DNA of 64,000 nt from Cherax quadricarinatus. Taxonomy: Eukaryota > Arthropoda > Malacostraca > Decapoda > Parastacidae. Where the stretch lies: assembly GCF_038502225.1 (NCBI RefSeq), contig NW_027195519.1:108896-172895 (forward strand), in the 5' to 3' direction. Below the pieces are notes generated by a model that saw only the letters and a list, made by a program, of their open reading frames with translations, searched no databases and had not been told where the DNA came from. The position numbers and the translations under genes were made by a program. Positions within the stretch are counted from its first letter, which is position 1, and each line of letters begins with the position of its first letter. Shown here one piece after another: positions 32,668-43,380 of this stretch.

Positions 32668-32670
32668 CGT
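32036..32670. repeat. Purine-rich low-complexity tract with (GA)n runs
   Basis: GACAGAGxxAGAC-type degenerate repeats include pure (AG)n runs at about 32440-32483 and 32640-32666. Minus-strand frames here encode only Leu/Ser/Cys-rich low-complexity peptides and are not genes. Confidence 0.85.
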
Positions 32671-33014
32671 GATAGTCCTCGTCAGGAAGGGTGTACGCCA
32701 CAATAACATTAAATTGAGGCCATTATTCAGAGTTGTGTACAGGCGGGCGACAACAGAGCACAGTGCTCAGTGCACTTTGTCACACACTGTCAACACTCTT
32801 CTGAAATTCTCTTTTGCCCAGCTTCTAAAGAGTAATGTAGGTTATTATTTGCCAGGACGTATACAACATGCTGTACAGTTTGCATTCACCTGCAAATGAA
32901 ACACATCAGTGAAGTCTCTTTAGGAGATTTAGGATGGCTATAGTTAGTACTCTGGGGAAAAATACTTAAATGTTTATGGAAAGTACATTTCTGACATCAC
33001 TTTTAGTTTCTCTA
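32671..33014. other. Non-genic
   Basis: No feature recognised. Confidence 0.4.
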
Positions 33015-33335
33015 TGTATGTATGTATGTATGTTCTTTCTTCTTTCAACAAACCGGCAGTATCCCACCGAGGCAGGGAGGAATTCTATTTCACTTACCCA
33101 TGGAGACTGTATATTAATTTCAATCTCCTCCTGTTCAAGCAGGAGGAGGCTGAAATTAATCCTTGAGGATACCACTGCCACGAGTGTCCTCGGATCACGG
33201 TACAACACCTGGCTATGTTGGGTGCATGATCTTCGTAGGATTGGATGGTCCAGTGGGTTAAAGCATCGTGAATTTTCATTCACCATGAGGTGGGCTAAAC
33301 CAACACGGGTTCGATTCCCTGGCTAGTCGCATTGT
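33015..33335 (+). repeat. SINE-like unit with tRNA-like boxes joined to an inverted RTE 3' end
   Basis: 33040-33090 is the reverse complement of the RTE 3' terminus (CAACAAACCGGCAGTATCCC, ACCGAGGCAGGG). A strong hairpin follows: ATTAATTTCAATCTCCTCCTG and its complement around TTCAAG, 33111-33160. CCACGAGTGTCCTCG and a tRNA-like region come next, with an A-box (TGGTCCAGTGG, about 33248) and an exact B-box (GGTTCGATTCC, about 33308). It matches 14494-14740 from the hairpin to the B-box. On the plus strand the boxes point away from the RTE tail, unusual for a SINE mobilised by an RTE. Confidence 0.6.
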
Positions 33336-33374
33336 TGTTATTCATTAAATATCACTCGTTTGTGTTTACAATAC

Positions 33375-33512
<138 letters not shown>

Positions 33513-33529
33513 GTGTGTGTGTGTGTAAA

Positions 33530-34130
33530 GCAATTACTGTGAAAAACTAGTAAAATTTCAAGCGCTTTTGTGATTTCTCACATTGTCAAGGACCTGTAAA
33601 AATAATAGAACAACACAAATTTATATAAGGTTGAGATATCACTTCAGTGTCACGTCCAACATTACACCCGTTCCATTATGATACTTAAGAACTTGTCAAA
33701 TATAGCTTTAATTTTTCTCAAATTTTATTAATAATAAATGAATCAATTTTGTTTAACCCTAAACTAATATTCATATGAATATGAAGAGTGTGTATTATGA
33801 AGCTTGATTCATTTACATTTCTCTCAACTATAGACCTTCTTGATACAATTTTCTCGGACTTTTGAAAATGAATTGGATGGTTAAAATCTCTCGCAGGAAT
33901 AAAAAGAACATAAGATTCTTGTCCAGTTCTAATGCCATATCTACACTGTTGTAAACTTAATTCTAGGCTTGTAGACAAAGTTTCTGTATCTAGGAGATTA
34001 TTCATTTTACCTTGGTTATCAGTTTTTTTTTAAATTACTATTGCAGAGGCATGACTTTGGAAGCCAAGAGAGAATGAGCACAGTATTGTCTAGAGAAGAG
34101 GCAGGAGCAGGAGCTCAAAAAATCTACCCG
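33530..34130. other. Non-genic AT-rich
   Basis: No gene or repeat recognised. Confidence 0.4.
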
Positions 34131-34134
34131 TCAC

Positions 34135-34307
34135 CACACACAGGTGAGTACACACTCTTAAGCACATACATAAACACACGCAAACACAAATACATAAACA
34201 TACATATTCACACACCATACGTATAGACATACATATTCATATACATATTCTCAGACATATTCACACACACACACATACATACACACACATACACACACAC
34301 AACAGTC
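34135..34307. repeat. CA/ACAT-rich microsatellite with an old LINE tail
   Basis: CACAGGTGAGTACACAC at 34138 is the tail motif of the CR1-like LINEs that follow. Degenerate CACATA and pure (CA)n then run up to the 5' junction of the next LINE copy. This suggests an older tail into whose microsatellite the next copy inserted. Confidence 0.6.
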
Positions 34308-35255
34308 ATGGTACGTAATGATGTATCACAGTGGGCACCTGTGACGAGCGGGGTCCCACAGGGGTCGGTCCTAGGACCAGTGCTATTTTTGGTATATGTG
34401 AACGACATGACGGAAGGGTTAGACTCAGAAGTGTCCCTGTTTGCAGATGATGTGAAGTTAATGAGGAGAATTAAATCTGATGAGGACCAGGCAGGACTTC
34501 AAAGAGACCTGGACAGACTGGACACCTGGTCCAGCAAATGGCTTCTCGAATTTAATCCTGCCAAATGCAAAGTCATGAAGATGGGGGAGGGGCACAGAAG
34601 ACCACAGACAGAGTATAGGCTAGGTGGCCAAAGACTGCAAACCTCACTCAAGGAGAAAGATCTTGGGGTGAGTATAACACCGAGCATGTCTCCGGAAGCA
34701 CACATCAATCAGATAACTGCTGCAGCATATGGGCGCCTGGCAAACCTGAGAACAGCATTCCGATACCTTAGTAAGGAATCATTCAAGACACTGTACACCG
34801 TGTATGTCAGGCCCATACTGGAGTATGCAGCACCTGTTTGGAACCCGCACTTGATAAAGCACGTCAAGAAACTAGAGAAAGTACAAAGGTTTGCGACAAG
34901 GTTAGTTCCAGAGCTAAGGGGAATGTCCTATGAAGAAAGATTAAGGGAAATCGGCCTGACGACACTGGAGGACAGGAGGGTCAGGGGAGACATGATAACG
35001 ACATATAAAATACTGCGTGGAATAGACAAGGTGGACAAAGACAGGATGTTCCAGGGAGGGGACACAGAAACAAGAGGCCACAATTGGAAGTTGAAGACAC
35101 AAATGAGTCAGAGAGATAGTAGGAAGTATTTCTTCAGTCATAGAGTTGTAAGGCAGTGGAATAGCCTAGAAAATGACGTAGTGGAGGCAGGAACCATACA
35201 CAGTTTTAAGACGAGGTTTGATAAAGCTCATGGAGCGGGGAGAGAGAGGGCCTAG
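34308..35255 (+). CDS. CR1-like reverse transcriptase C-terminal half (open, truncated)
   Basis: Motifs are SGVPQGSVLGPVLFLVYVND, then VSLFADDVKLM (catalytic Asp pair, about 34440), then KDLGVSITPS, YAAPVWNPH and FATRLVPELRG in the thumb. Fingers and endonuclease are missing. The frame is undamaged to its stop, so this copy is younger than copies B and C, though it could not encode a working enzyme. Confidence 0.88.
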   Translation: MVRNDVSQWAPVTSGVPQGSVLGPVLFLVYVNDMTEGLDSEVSLFADDVKLMRRIKSDEDQAGLQRDLDRLDTWSSKWLLEFNPAKCKVMKMGEGHRRPQTEYRLGGQRLQTSLKEKDLGVSITPSMSPEAHINQITAAAYGRLANLRTAFRYLSKESFKTLYTVYVRPILEYAAPVWNPHLIKHVKKLEKVQRFATRLVPELRGMSYEERLREIGLTTLEDRRVRGDMITTYKILRGIDKVDKDRMFQGGDTETRGHNWKLKTQMSQRDSRKYFFSHRVVRQWNSLENDVVEAGTIHSFKTRFDKAHGAGRERA

Positions 35256-35340
35256 TAGCAACCGGTGAAGAGGCGGGGCCAGGAGCTAGGACTCGACCCC
35301 TGCAACCACAAATAGGTGAGTACAAATAGGTGAGTACACA
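34308..35340 (+). mobile_element. CR1-like LINE copy A (5'-truncated)
   Basis: The copy starts abruptly after a (CA)n run, inside the RT just before the catalytic core, and ends with CCCCTGCAACCACAAATAGG followed by AGGTGAGTACAAAT repeats. One frame of 315 codons (34308-35255) is open. The 3' untranslated region is about 80 bp. Short tandem 3' repeats instead of poly(A) are characteristic of the CR1/L2 group. Confidence 0.85.
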
Positions 35341-36650
35341 CACACTATCAGGAGAAGAGTGGTGAAACACCTAGAAACGAATGAGCTTATCAACGACAGC
35401 CAGCACGGTTTCAGGGACTGCAAATCCTGTGTCACAAACTTACTGAAGTTCTGTGACAGAGTGACAACAGTAAAACAAAAGAGAGAGAGAAGGGTGTGTA
35501 GATTGCATTTTCTTGGACTGTAAGAAGGCGTTTGACACAGTTCCACACAAGAGATTAGTGCAAAAGCTGAATGACCAGGCAGGGATAACAGGGAAGGCAC
35601 TACAATGGATCAGGGAATACCAGTCAGGAAGACAACAGCGAGTCATGGTACGTGGCGAGTTGTCAGAGTGGGCGCCTGTGACGAGTGGGGTTCCACAGGG
35701 GTCAGTCCAGAGACCGGTGCTGTTTCTGGTATTTGTGAATGACATGACGGAAGGAATAGACTCCGACGTGTCCCTGTTTGCAGATGATGTGAAGTTGTTG
35801 AGAAGAATCCAGTCAGACGAGTACCAGGCAGAACTACAAAGAGATCTGGACAGGCTGCAGGCCAGATCCAGCAACTGGCTCCTGGAGTTCAACCCCACCA
35901 AGTGCAAGGTCATGAAGATTGGGGAAGGGCAAAGAAGATTGCAGACGGAATACAGTCTAGGGGGCCAGAGAATACAAGCCTTACTCAAGGAAAAAGATCT
36001 TGGGGTGAGAATAACACCGGGCACATCTCCTGAGGCGCACATCAACCAAATAACTGCCGCAGCATATGGGCGCCTAGCAAACCTAAGAACAGCATTCCGA
36101 CATCTTAATAAGGAATCGTTCAGGACCCTGTACACTGTTTACGTTAGGCCCATATTGGAATATGCGGCACCAGTTTTGGAACCCACACCTAGCCAAGGAC
36201 GTAAGGAAACTAGAGAAAGTGCAAAGGTTTTCAACAAGACTAGTTCGAGGAGAGGTTAAGGGAAATCGACCAGACGACACTGGAGGACAGGAGAGATAGG
36301 GGGGACATGGTAACGATACTTAAAATACCGAGAGGAATCGCCAAGGTGGAGAGAGACAGAATGTTCCAGAGATTGGACATAGCAACAAGGGGTCACATTT
36401 GGAAGTTGAAGACTCAGATGACTCACAGGGATGTTACGAAGTATTTCTTCAAACACAGAGTTATCAGGAAGTGGAATAGTTTAGGAAGCGATGTACTGGA
36501 GGCAGGATCCATACATAGCTTTAACAAGAGGTATGATAAAACTCCTGGAGCAGGAAGAGTGACCCAGTAGCGGCCAGTGAAGAGGCGAGGCCAGGAAATG
36601 TGACTCGACCCCTACAACCGCAACTTGTTGAGTACAACTAGGAGAGTACA
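35341..36650 (+). mobile_element. CR1-like LINE copy B (5'-truncated, frameshifted)
   Basis: This copy begins immediately after the tail of copy A with RRRVVKHLE..., upstream of the copy A start point. The RT reads in pieces: LDCKKAFDTVPHKRLVQKL (35513), SGVPQGSVQRP (Leu-Gly changed to Gln-Arg), FADDVKLL (about 35778), KDLGVRITPG. A frameshift falls near 36175 within YAAPVxEP. A further deletion near 36247 removes part of the thumb. It ends with CGACCCCTACAACCGCAAC and one degenerate tail unit. Confidence 0.85.
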
Positions 36651-37151
36651 TACTAGAAAGCACATACAACAGGCCTAATGTCTAATCGACATGTGCCTAG
36701 GACAAAATGGTAACTAACACACATACACACACATACTCTGCACCCATTCCCCTCATCACAAACCCCACCCCCACAGCAACCCCCCCTCCCATGGTTTCCA
36801 CCAGGTCTTCCACTCCCCCAACCCCAATGTTCTCCCTCAGACCACAGTATTAGAAAAGAAGTTGAAGGTTTGGTATACAATTGCAGACAGAATAACAAAT
36901 ATGTGAGGAGTGGCATGAAAGAATCAAGGAGACGTCTCTAAAAACCATAGCAGTCACAGAAACGAAACTCACCGTGATAACAGATGCAATCTTCCCACCC
37001 AGATTTCAGATCCTGAGGAAAGATTAGAGGGAGCAGAGGAGGAAGAGGAATTGTACTACTCATTAAAAACCGATGGGGATTTGATCAGATTGGTGAATGG
37101 GACTACATAGTAGTTACAATTCAGTCTGCGGAACATATTGTAGCCATTGCA

Positions 37152-37502
37152 ATGATGTATAACCCGCCAAAGAACTGCAGGAGGCCAAAAGAAGAATATA
37201 AAGAGAACAACAGAGCAATGGTGGACACACTAGCTGAGGTGGCCAGAAGAGCTCACATGGGTAGAAGAACGTTACTAGCTATGGGTGATTTCAATCACAA
37301 GGAGATTGACAGGGAAAACCTGGAGCCACATCGGGGTCCCGAAACATGGAGAGCCAAGATGATGGCTGTGGTACTGGAAAACCTTATGCATCAACATGTA
37401 AGGGACACTACCAGAGAGAGAGGGGAGGATGAACGAGCAACAGTAGCTTGGACACTGAGGGTATCATATATGAAAGGCCACTTGGAGTTAGTGATCACGT
37501 AG
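37152..37502 (+). pseudogene. CR1-like endonuclease fragment
   Basis: The frame reads the middle of an APE-type endonuclease (MMYNPPKN, then LLAMGDFNHKEID with the catalytic-site GDFN). It is closed by a frameshift before the expected C-terminal SDH, although the DNA near 37490 (TTAGTGATCACGT) still encodes SDHV in another frame. Confidence 0.75.
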
Positions 37503-38402
37503 TTTTGAGCTTTGAATACATAGCAGAGTTACAAGTGGAGAGGGTAACAGGAGTCGGATGGGAAAAACCAAACTACAAAAGTGGGGACTACACAGATATA
37601 AGGAACTTCCTGTAGGAGATTCAGTGGGAAAGAGAATTGGTAGGAAAGTCATTAAACGAAATTATAGACTACGTAACAACAAAATGCAAGGAGACAGAGG
37701 AAAGGTTTGTTTCCAAGGGCAACAGAAATAATGGGGAGATCAGAATAAGCCCTTGTTTTACCCAAAGGTTTAGGGAGGCAAAAATTTAACTGCACTAGAG
37801 AATGGAAAAGTACAGAAGACAAAGGACCTAGGAAAATCAAAAGATTAATCGAAGAGTCAGAAACGAGTATGCACAGATAAGGAGGGAGACCCAGCGACAG
37901 CATGAGAACGACATAACATCAAAAGTCAAGTCTGACCCGAAGCTGTTGTATAGCCACATCAGGAGGAAGACAACAGCCAAGGACCAGGTAATCAGGCTGA
38001 GAAAAGAAGATAGGGAGCTCACATGAAACGACAAAGAAATATGTCAGGAGCTCAACAGGAGATCTGAGGAATTATTTACAGTGGAGATAGGAAGGACTAA
38101 GGGAAGTCAGAACAGGGAAGGGGGGTACACCAACAAGGGATATACCAACAAGGGATATACCAACAAGTGTTGGATAAATTACACACAACTAAGGAGCAAG
38201 TGAAGAAGCTGCTAAGTGACCTTGATACCTCAAAGGCGGTGGGACGTTAGAGAGGGAGCAGAGGTGCTGTGTGTGCCACCAACAATAATTTTCGACACAT
38301 TCACTGAAACTGGGCAACTACCTGAGGAATGGAAGATGACAAATAGTCTCCATTTTTAAGAAAGGAGACAGACATGAGGCACTAAACTATAGACCGGAGT
38401 CA

Positions 38403-39408
38403 TTGACGTTTACAGTATGCAAAGTCATAGAGAAGATTATCAGAAGGAGAGTGGTGGAGCACCTAGAACGTAACAAGCTTATAAACGACAACCAGCACGG
38501 ATTCCTGGAAGGCAAATCCTGTGTCATAAACCTACTGGAGTTTTATGACAAAGTAATGGAAGACACGAGAAAGAGGGGTGGGTAGACTGCATTTTCTTGG
38601 ACTGCAAGAAGGCCTTCGAAACAGCTTCTCAGAAGAGATTAGTGCAACAGCTAGAGGATCAGGCACATATAATAGGAAGGGCACTGCAATGGATCAGAGA
38701 ACATTTAACAGGGAGGCAACAACGGGTCATGATACGTGACAAGGTATCAGAATGGGCGCCTGTGACAAGCGGGGTTCCACAGGGGTCAGTCCTAGGACCA
38801 GTGCTATTTTCGATATATGTGAATAACATGACGGAAGGGATAGACTCAGAAGTGTCCCTGTTTGCAGATGATATGAAGTTAATGAGGAGAATTCAAGCGG
38901 ATGAGGATCAGGCAGGTCTACACAGAGACCTGGACAGGCTGGACGCTTGGTCCAGCAACTGGCTCTTAGAATTTAACCCCACCAAATGCAAAAGATCGGG
39001 GAAGGGCAAAGAAGACCGCAGACAGAGTATAGGATAGGTGGCCAAAGACTGCAAACCTCACTCAAGGAAAAAAATCTTGAGGTGAGTATAAAGCCGAGCA
39101 CATCTCCTGAGCGCACATCAACCAGATAACTGCTGCAGCATATGGGCGCCTGGCAAACCTGAGAATAGGGCTCCGAAACCTTAGTAAGGAATCGTTCAAG
39201 ACTGTACACCGTGTACGTCAGGCCCATACTGGAATATGCAGCACCAGTTTGGAACCCACACTTGGTCAAGCAAGTCAATAAATTAGAGAAAGTGCAAAGG
39301 TTTGCGACAAGGTTAGTTCCAGAGCTAAGGGGAATGTCCTACGAAGAAAGGTTAAGGGAAATTGGTCTGACGACACTGGAGGACAGGAGTGTTGGGGAGA
39401 CAGGATAA
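38403..39408 (+). pseudogene. CR1-like reverse transcriptase in fragments
   Basis: There are three readable segments (38403-38585, 38597-39037, 39211-39408) in different frames. The catalytic FADD is intact in the second. The third carries the YAAPVWNPH thumb motif. The polypeptide is broken at least three times. Confidence 0.85.
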
Positions 39409-39745
39409 CGACATGCAAAATACTGGGAGAAATTGACAAGATGAACAGAAACAGGATGTTCCAGAGTTGGGACACAGAAACAAGGGGTCACAGTTGGAAG
39501 TTGAAGACTCAGATGAGTCAAAGGGATGTTAAGAAGTATTTATTTAGTCAGAGTTGTCAGGAAGTGGAATAGTCTCTTAAATGACGTAGTGGAAGCGGGA
39601 ACCATACATAGTTTTAAGACGAGGTATAATGAAGCTCATGGAGCAGGGAGAGGACCTAGTATCGATCAGTGAAGAGGACAGGCAGGAGCTATGTTTTGAC
39701 CCCTGCAACCACAAGTAGGCGAGTACAAATAGGTGAGTACACACA

Positions 39746-39937
39746 CACAAAACTGGTAAATAGACATAAGGTAGTATTGCTGTCTATGTAGTTTATGTGA
39801 AGTGGGTGACGCTCTCGCAAGAGATCTCTGACACTAGTACAAGACTTTACTCCAGTGTCAGGTAAATATAAACTTACTTGTAAATAGTGCATAAAATAAG
39901 CAGACTCAATTTAAACTAGTAACGGGAATCGAACGTA
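39746..39937. other. Non-genic
   Basis: Nothing recognised between the CR1-like tail and the 12-bp minisatellite. Confidence 0.4.
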
Positions 39938-40034
39938 TGTCCACACGCATGTTCACACGCATGTCCACACGCATGTTCACACGCATGTTCACACGCATGT
40001 CCACACGCATGTCCACACGCATGTCCACACGCAG
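39938..40034. repeat. 12-bp minisatellite, ~8 units
   Basis: Units of CACACGCATGT(C/T) repeat every 12 bp with a single C/T variable position. Confidence 0.95.
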
Positions 40035-40240
40035 ATTAAGATGGAGGTAGTTCAAACATCATATCTGGACTCCACTATGAAAGTAAACAAACCTTCTGGT
40101 GGGTTACAAGAACTAAACATTGGTGTATCTTAATTGGAAATGTTTTGTGTTGAATATGGGCTGTTTGGTTGTCAGTTTCCCATTTAAAACCAGTTTTATC
40201 TATAAATAAAAAAAAAAAGGCACAATACCGTGACTGGAAC

Positions 40241-40393
40241 GATACACAAATAACCCGCACATAGAAGAGAGGAGCTTACGACGATGTTTCGGTCCGACTT
40301 GGACCAGTGTTAGTGGGACTTTGTAAATGGTTCAAGTCGGACCGAAACGTCGTCGTAAGCTCCTCTCTTCTATATGCGTGTTATTTGTGTACA
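40241..40393. repeat. Foldback, ~61-bp arms
   Basis: Arms 40241-40301 and 40333-40393 are reverse complements with a few mismatches in the outer 20 bp. The inner 41 bp differ at a single base (GACGATGTTTCGGTCC against its GACGACGTTTCGG equivalent). A 31-bp loop separates them. This is the fourth unit in the window with a GTTTCG core inside an inverted repeat. No coding. Confidence 0.92.
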
Positions 40394-40549
40394 GTTTTAT
40401 CTAATTTCATTTTCCTACAAAAATCAAAATCAAGTATTTTTTCTTAAAGGATTGTAGAGAATTTGAAATAGAATATAAATGAGAAAAGAAAACTGAAAAC
40501 ATTAAAATTAGTGTTTTTAGAGCGTTTTTAAATTTATCCAAAATAGATC

Positions 40550-41080
40550 ATTATATTGTCGGTGCCTATTTCAGGAACATTTTTAGTTTTATTCTCCAGA
40601 GTGTTCACTTATAACTTGAGAACGCCTTTTTCAATCGTTTTCAACTTTTAAACCGTGGTTCACTGTATCTTGGGCAAGATTAACTGGACTATTTGCATAC
40701 ATGGGCTTCCTATGGACAATGTTACATAGGCCATTGCCAAATTTTGTTTCCTTGTGATAACTGGAGAAACCTCATCGGATCGGCTTCAAACTTTCAGCAC
40801 TGGTGTGCCGTCGCTGGAAGATAGCTGGCATTGTTTATGGAGTGTGTTGGTACCATATTTCCATGTTTAATCTAGGAATGGTACAGTAACGTTTGACATT
40901 GCTGTACAATTTTTACCGTGATCCTGGTAAGGGGCTCTTGATCCAAGAAACTGGACTTACCTTCCTCTATCTTGAATCGAATCTGAATGCATCCCATTCC
41001 ACAGGCGCAGTATGGCCCCTACTGGTTTACCTCTTTCCTGTGATTAAAATACAATTGAGAACAGAATTAATCTTTAATGG
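40550..41080 (+). repeat. Dispersed repeat, fourth copy (opposite orientation to 18.5-18.9 kb)
   Basis: This holds CTTGTGATAACTGGAGAAAC, GATCGGCTTCAAACTTTCAG, GGGGCTCTTGATCCAAGAAA, CAGGCGCAGTATGGCCCCTA and a TGTGATTAAAATAC-type tail. These match the complement of 18490-18900 and the plus strand of 2370-2545. Confidence 0.55.
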
Positions 41081-41934
41081 ATAATTCATATTATGAAACG
41101 GTTGAAAATTTCCTGGGCAGTAGGCTGTGTAGGACACACATTGTTGGGTTCTGGGTAATGACTTGATAATGTCTCTACCAGTCTGCTTGAAGCTTTCACT
41201 ACTGATCTATTTTCCTTAATGGAAGTTTGGCCTGGATTTTAAGGTAAGTTTTATTAGGCTAATTTTATTAATAATCAAATTGTTGTCTGAAATAACCGAA
41301 GAATGTCTCTTTAGATTGGAAATAAATCAGCGTTTGATTTTATTCAGTTATTCTTGGTTAAATCTGCACAATGCTCATTTAATTAATCTTAATTACTTAC
41401 ATGTATCCTTAAACCTTAAAAACTGGTAAATTTTATTTAGAGAAAAGTTTGTAAAAGTTGGTCTTGATTTGCCTCTTTTTTTTATTGTAAAAACTGGCAA
41501 AACTGTTATGTGTATATTTAGTCATTAATTTCTGAGTGCCTTATCAAACTTCCTTCACCTTTCAACACTGACGGCTTGATTACTTAAGTTTTAACTGCCT
41601 TCATCTGAATGTACTGGTGTATTTTAGGATTTTGCCATCAAAGTTCGTGTTTGTTAGTGGAAGGTTGGACTTAGTTCAAGGCTGCGTATGTTCTAAATTT
41701 AATTTTTTTTTATTGCAAAAAATTAGGATATTAGCGTCCATGTGATAACTTGTGAATGCCAAATCTATTTAGCTTCACAACTTCAATTCTAATATTTAAC
41801 CGCATTATCAACTTATGTCACAGGGTACTAATCTTTTCACGTACACTGACGTACAGGGACCTGGGTTTATACAATTAGGGGACACCTTTCTTGGATCGAG
41901 CAGCTACCGAAATATATCTGGTTATGTTTGTATT
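41081..41934. other. Non-genic AT-rich, possibly more of the dispersed repeat
   Basis: Weak echoes of the CCGAAGAATGTCTCTTTAG and TTAATTACTTACATGTA phrases suggest diverged subunits. No gene. Confidence 0.35.
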
Positions 41935-42329
41935 TAATATGTACTACCGTCCTGCCAGATGACTGTGAAACAAAAACCTGTAACTGTTTTGCATGATGGT
42001 AGGATTGCTGGTTTCCTTTTCTGTCTCATAAACACGCTAGATAACAGGGATATCTTGCTACTCCTACTTACACTTTGGTCACACTTCACAGACACGCACA
42101 TGCATATATATATATACATACATCTAGGTTTTTCTCCTTTTTCTAAATAGCTCTTGTTCTTTTTTATTTCTTCTATTGTCCATGGGGAAGTGGAAAAGAA
42201 TCTTTCCTCCGTAAGCCATGCGTGTCGTATGAGGCGACTAAAATGCCGGGAGCAATGGGCTAGTAACCCCTTCTCCTGTATACATTTACTAAAAAAGAGA
42301 AGAAGAAAAACTTTATAAAACTGGGATGC

Positions 42330-43056
42330 TTAAATGTGCGTGGATGTAGTGCGGATGACAAGAAACAGATGATTGCTGATGTTATGAATGAAAAGAAGTT
42401 GGATGTCCTGGCTCTAAGCGAAACAAAGCTGAAGGGGGTAGGAGAGTTTCAGTAGGGGGAAATAAATGGGATTAAATCTGGAGTATCTGAGAGAGTTAGA
42501 GCAAAGGAAGGGGTAGCAGTAATGTTAAATGATCAGTTATGGAAGGAGAAAAGAGTATGAATGTGTAAATTCAAGAATTATGTGGATTAAAGTAAAGGTT
42601 GGATGCGAGAAGTGGGTCATAATAAGCGTGTATGCACCTGGAGAAGAGAGGAATGCAGAGGAGAGAGAGAGATTTTGGGAGATGTTAAGTGAATGTATAG
42701 GAGCCTTTGAACCAAGTGAGAGAGTAATTGTGGTAGGGGACCTGAATGCTAAAGTAGGAGAAACTTTTAGAGAGGGTGTGGTAGGTAAGTTTGGGGTGCC
42801 AGGTGTAAATGATAATGGGAGCCCTTTGATTGAACTTTGTATAGAAAGGGGTTTAGTTATAGGTAATACATATTTTAAGAAAAAGAGGATAAATAAGTAT
42901 ACACGATATGATGTAGGGCGAAATGACAGTAGTTTGTTGGATTATGTATTGGTAGATAAAAGACTGTTGAGTAGACTTCAGGATGTACATGTTTATAGAG
43001 GGGCCACAGATATATCAGATCACTTTCTAGTTGTAGCTACACAGAGTAAAAGGTAG
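42330..43056 (+). pseudogene. RTE endonuclease domain, copy 3
   Basis: The N-terminal part lies at 42330-42455 (LNVRGCS, LALSETKLKG). After an early stop and frame change, 42529-43056 is open, with SVYAPGEERN, VVGDLNAKVG, DYVLVDKRL and DISDHFLVVA. All catalytic-site motifs are visible, but not in one continuous frame. Confidence 0.88.
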
Positions 43057-43380
43057 ATGGGATACAAGGAGAATAGAAGCATCAGGGAAGAGAGAGGTGA
43101 AGGTTTATAAACTAAAAGAGGAGGCAGTTAGGGTAAGATATAAACAGCTATTGGAGGATAGATGGGCTAATGAGAGCATAGGCAATGGGGTCGAAGAGGT
43201 ATGGGGTAGGTTTAAAAATGTAGTGTTAGAGTGTTCAGCAGAAGTTTGTGGTTACAGGAAAGTGGGTGCAGGAGGGAAGAGGAGCGATTGGTGGAATGAT
43301 GATGTAAAGAGAGTAGTAAGGGAGAAAAAGCATATGAGAAGTTTTTACAAAGTAGAAGTGATGCAAGGAGGGAAGAGTAT

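Larger units (their letters stand above)
36660..39745 (+). mobile_element. CR1-like LINE copy C (longest, endonuclease plus RT, many frameshifts)
   Basis: This copy starts near 36660, in a C-rich stretch after copy B. The endonuclease is recognisable from VTETKLT (about 36956) and LLAMGDFNHKEID (37272-37310) to about 37500. RT pieces follow: RRRVVEHLERNKLINDNQHG (38440), LDCKKAFETASQKRLVQQL (38597), SGVPQGSVLGPVLFSIYVNN, FADDMKLM (about 38864) and YAAPVWNPH (39235). Several frameshifts and a thumb deletion near 38995 break it. It ends with CCCCTGCAACCACAAGTAGG and GTGAGTACAAAT-type tail units. Confidence 0.85.

Noticed and set aside
31874..32701. Minus-strand frame of 275 codons with Leu/Ser/Cys runs resembling a membrane protein
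   Set aside because: It is generated by GA/GACA low-complexity DNA; no real transmembrane pattern beyond the repeat.
33245..33325. A genuine tRNA gene
   Set aside because: Good A- and B-boxes, but no convincing acceptor stem or anticodon arm; it is repeated with a SINE-like body elsewhere.
36660..36920. C-rich minus-strand frame with Gly-rich peptide as a separate gene
   Set aside because: It lies at the 5' start of CR1-like copy C and is compositionally driven.
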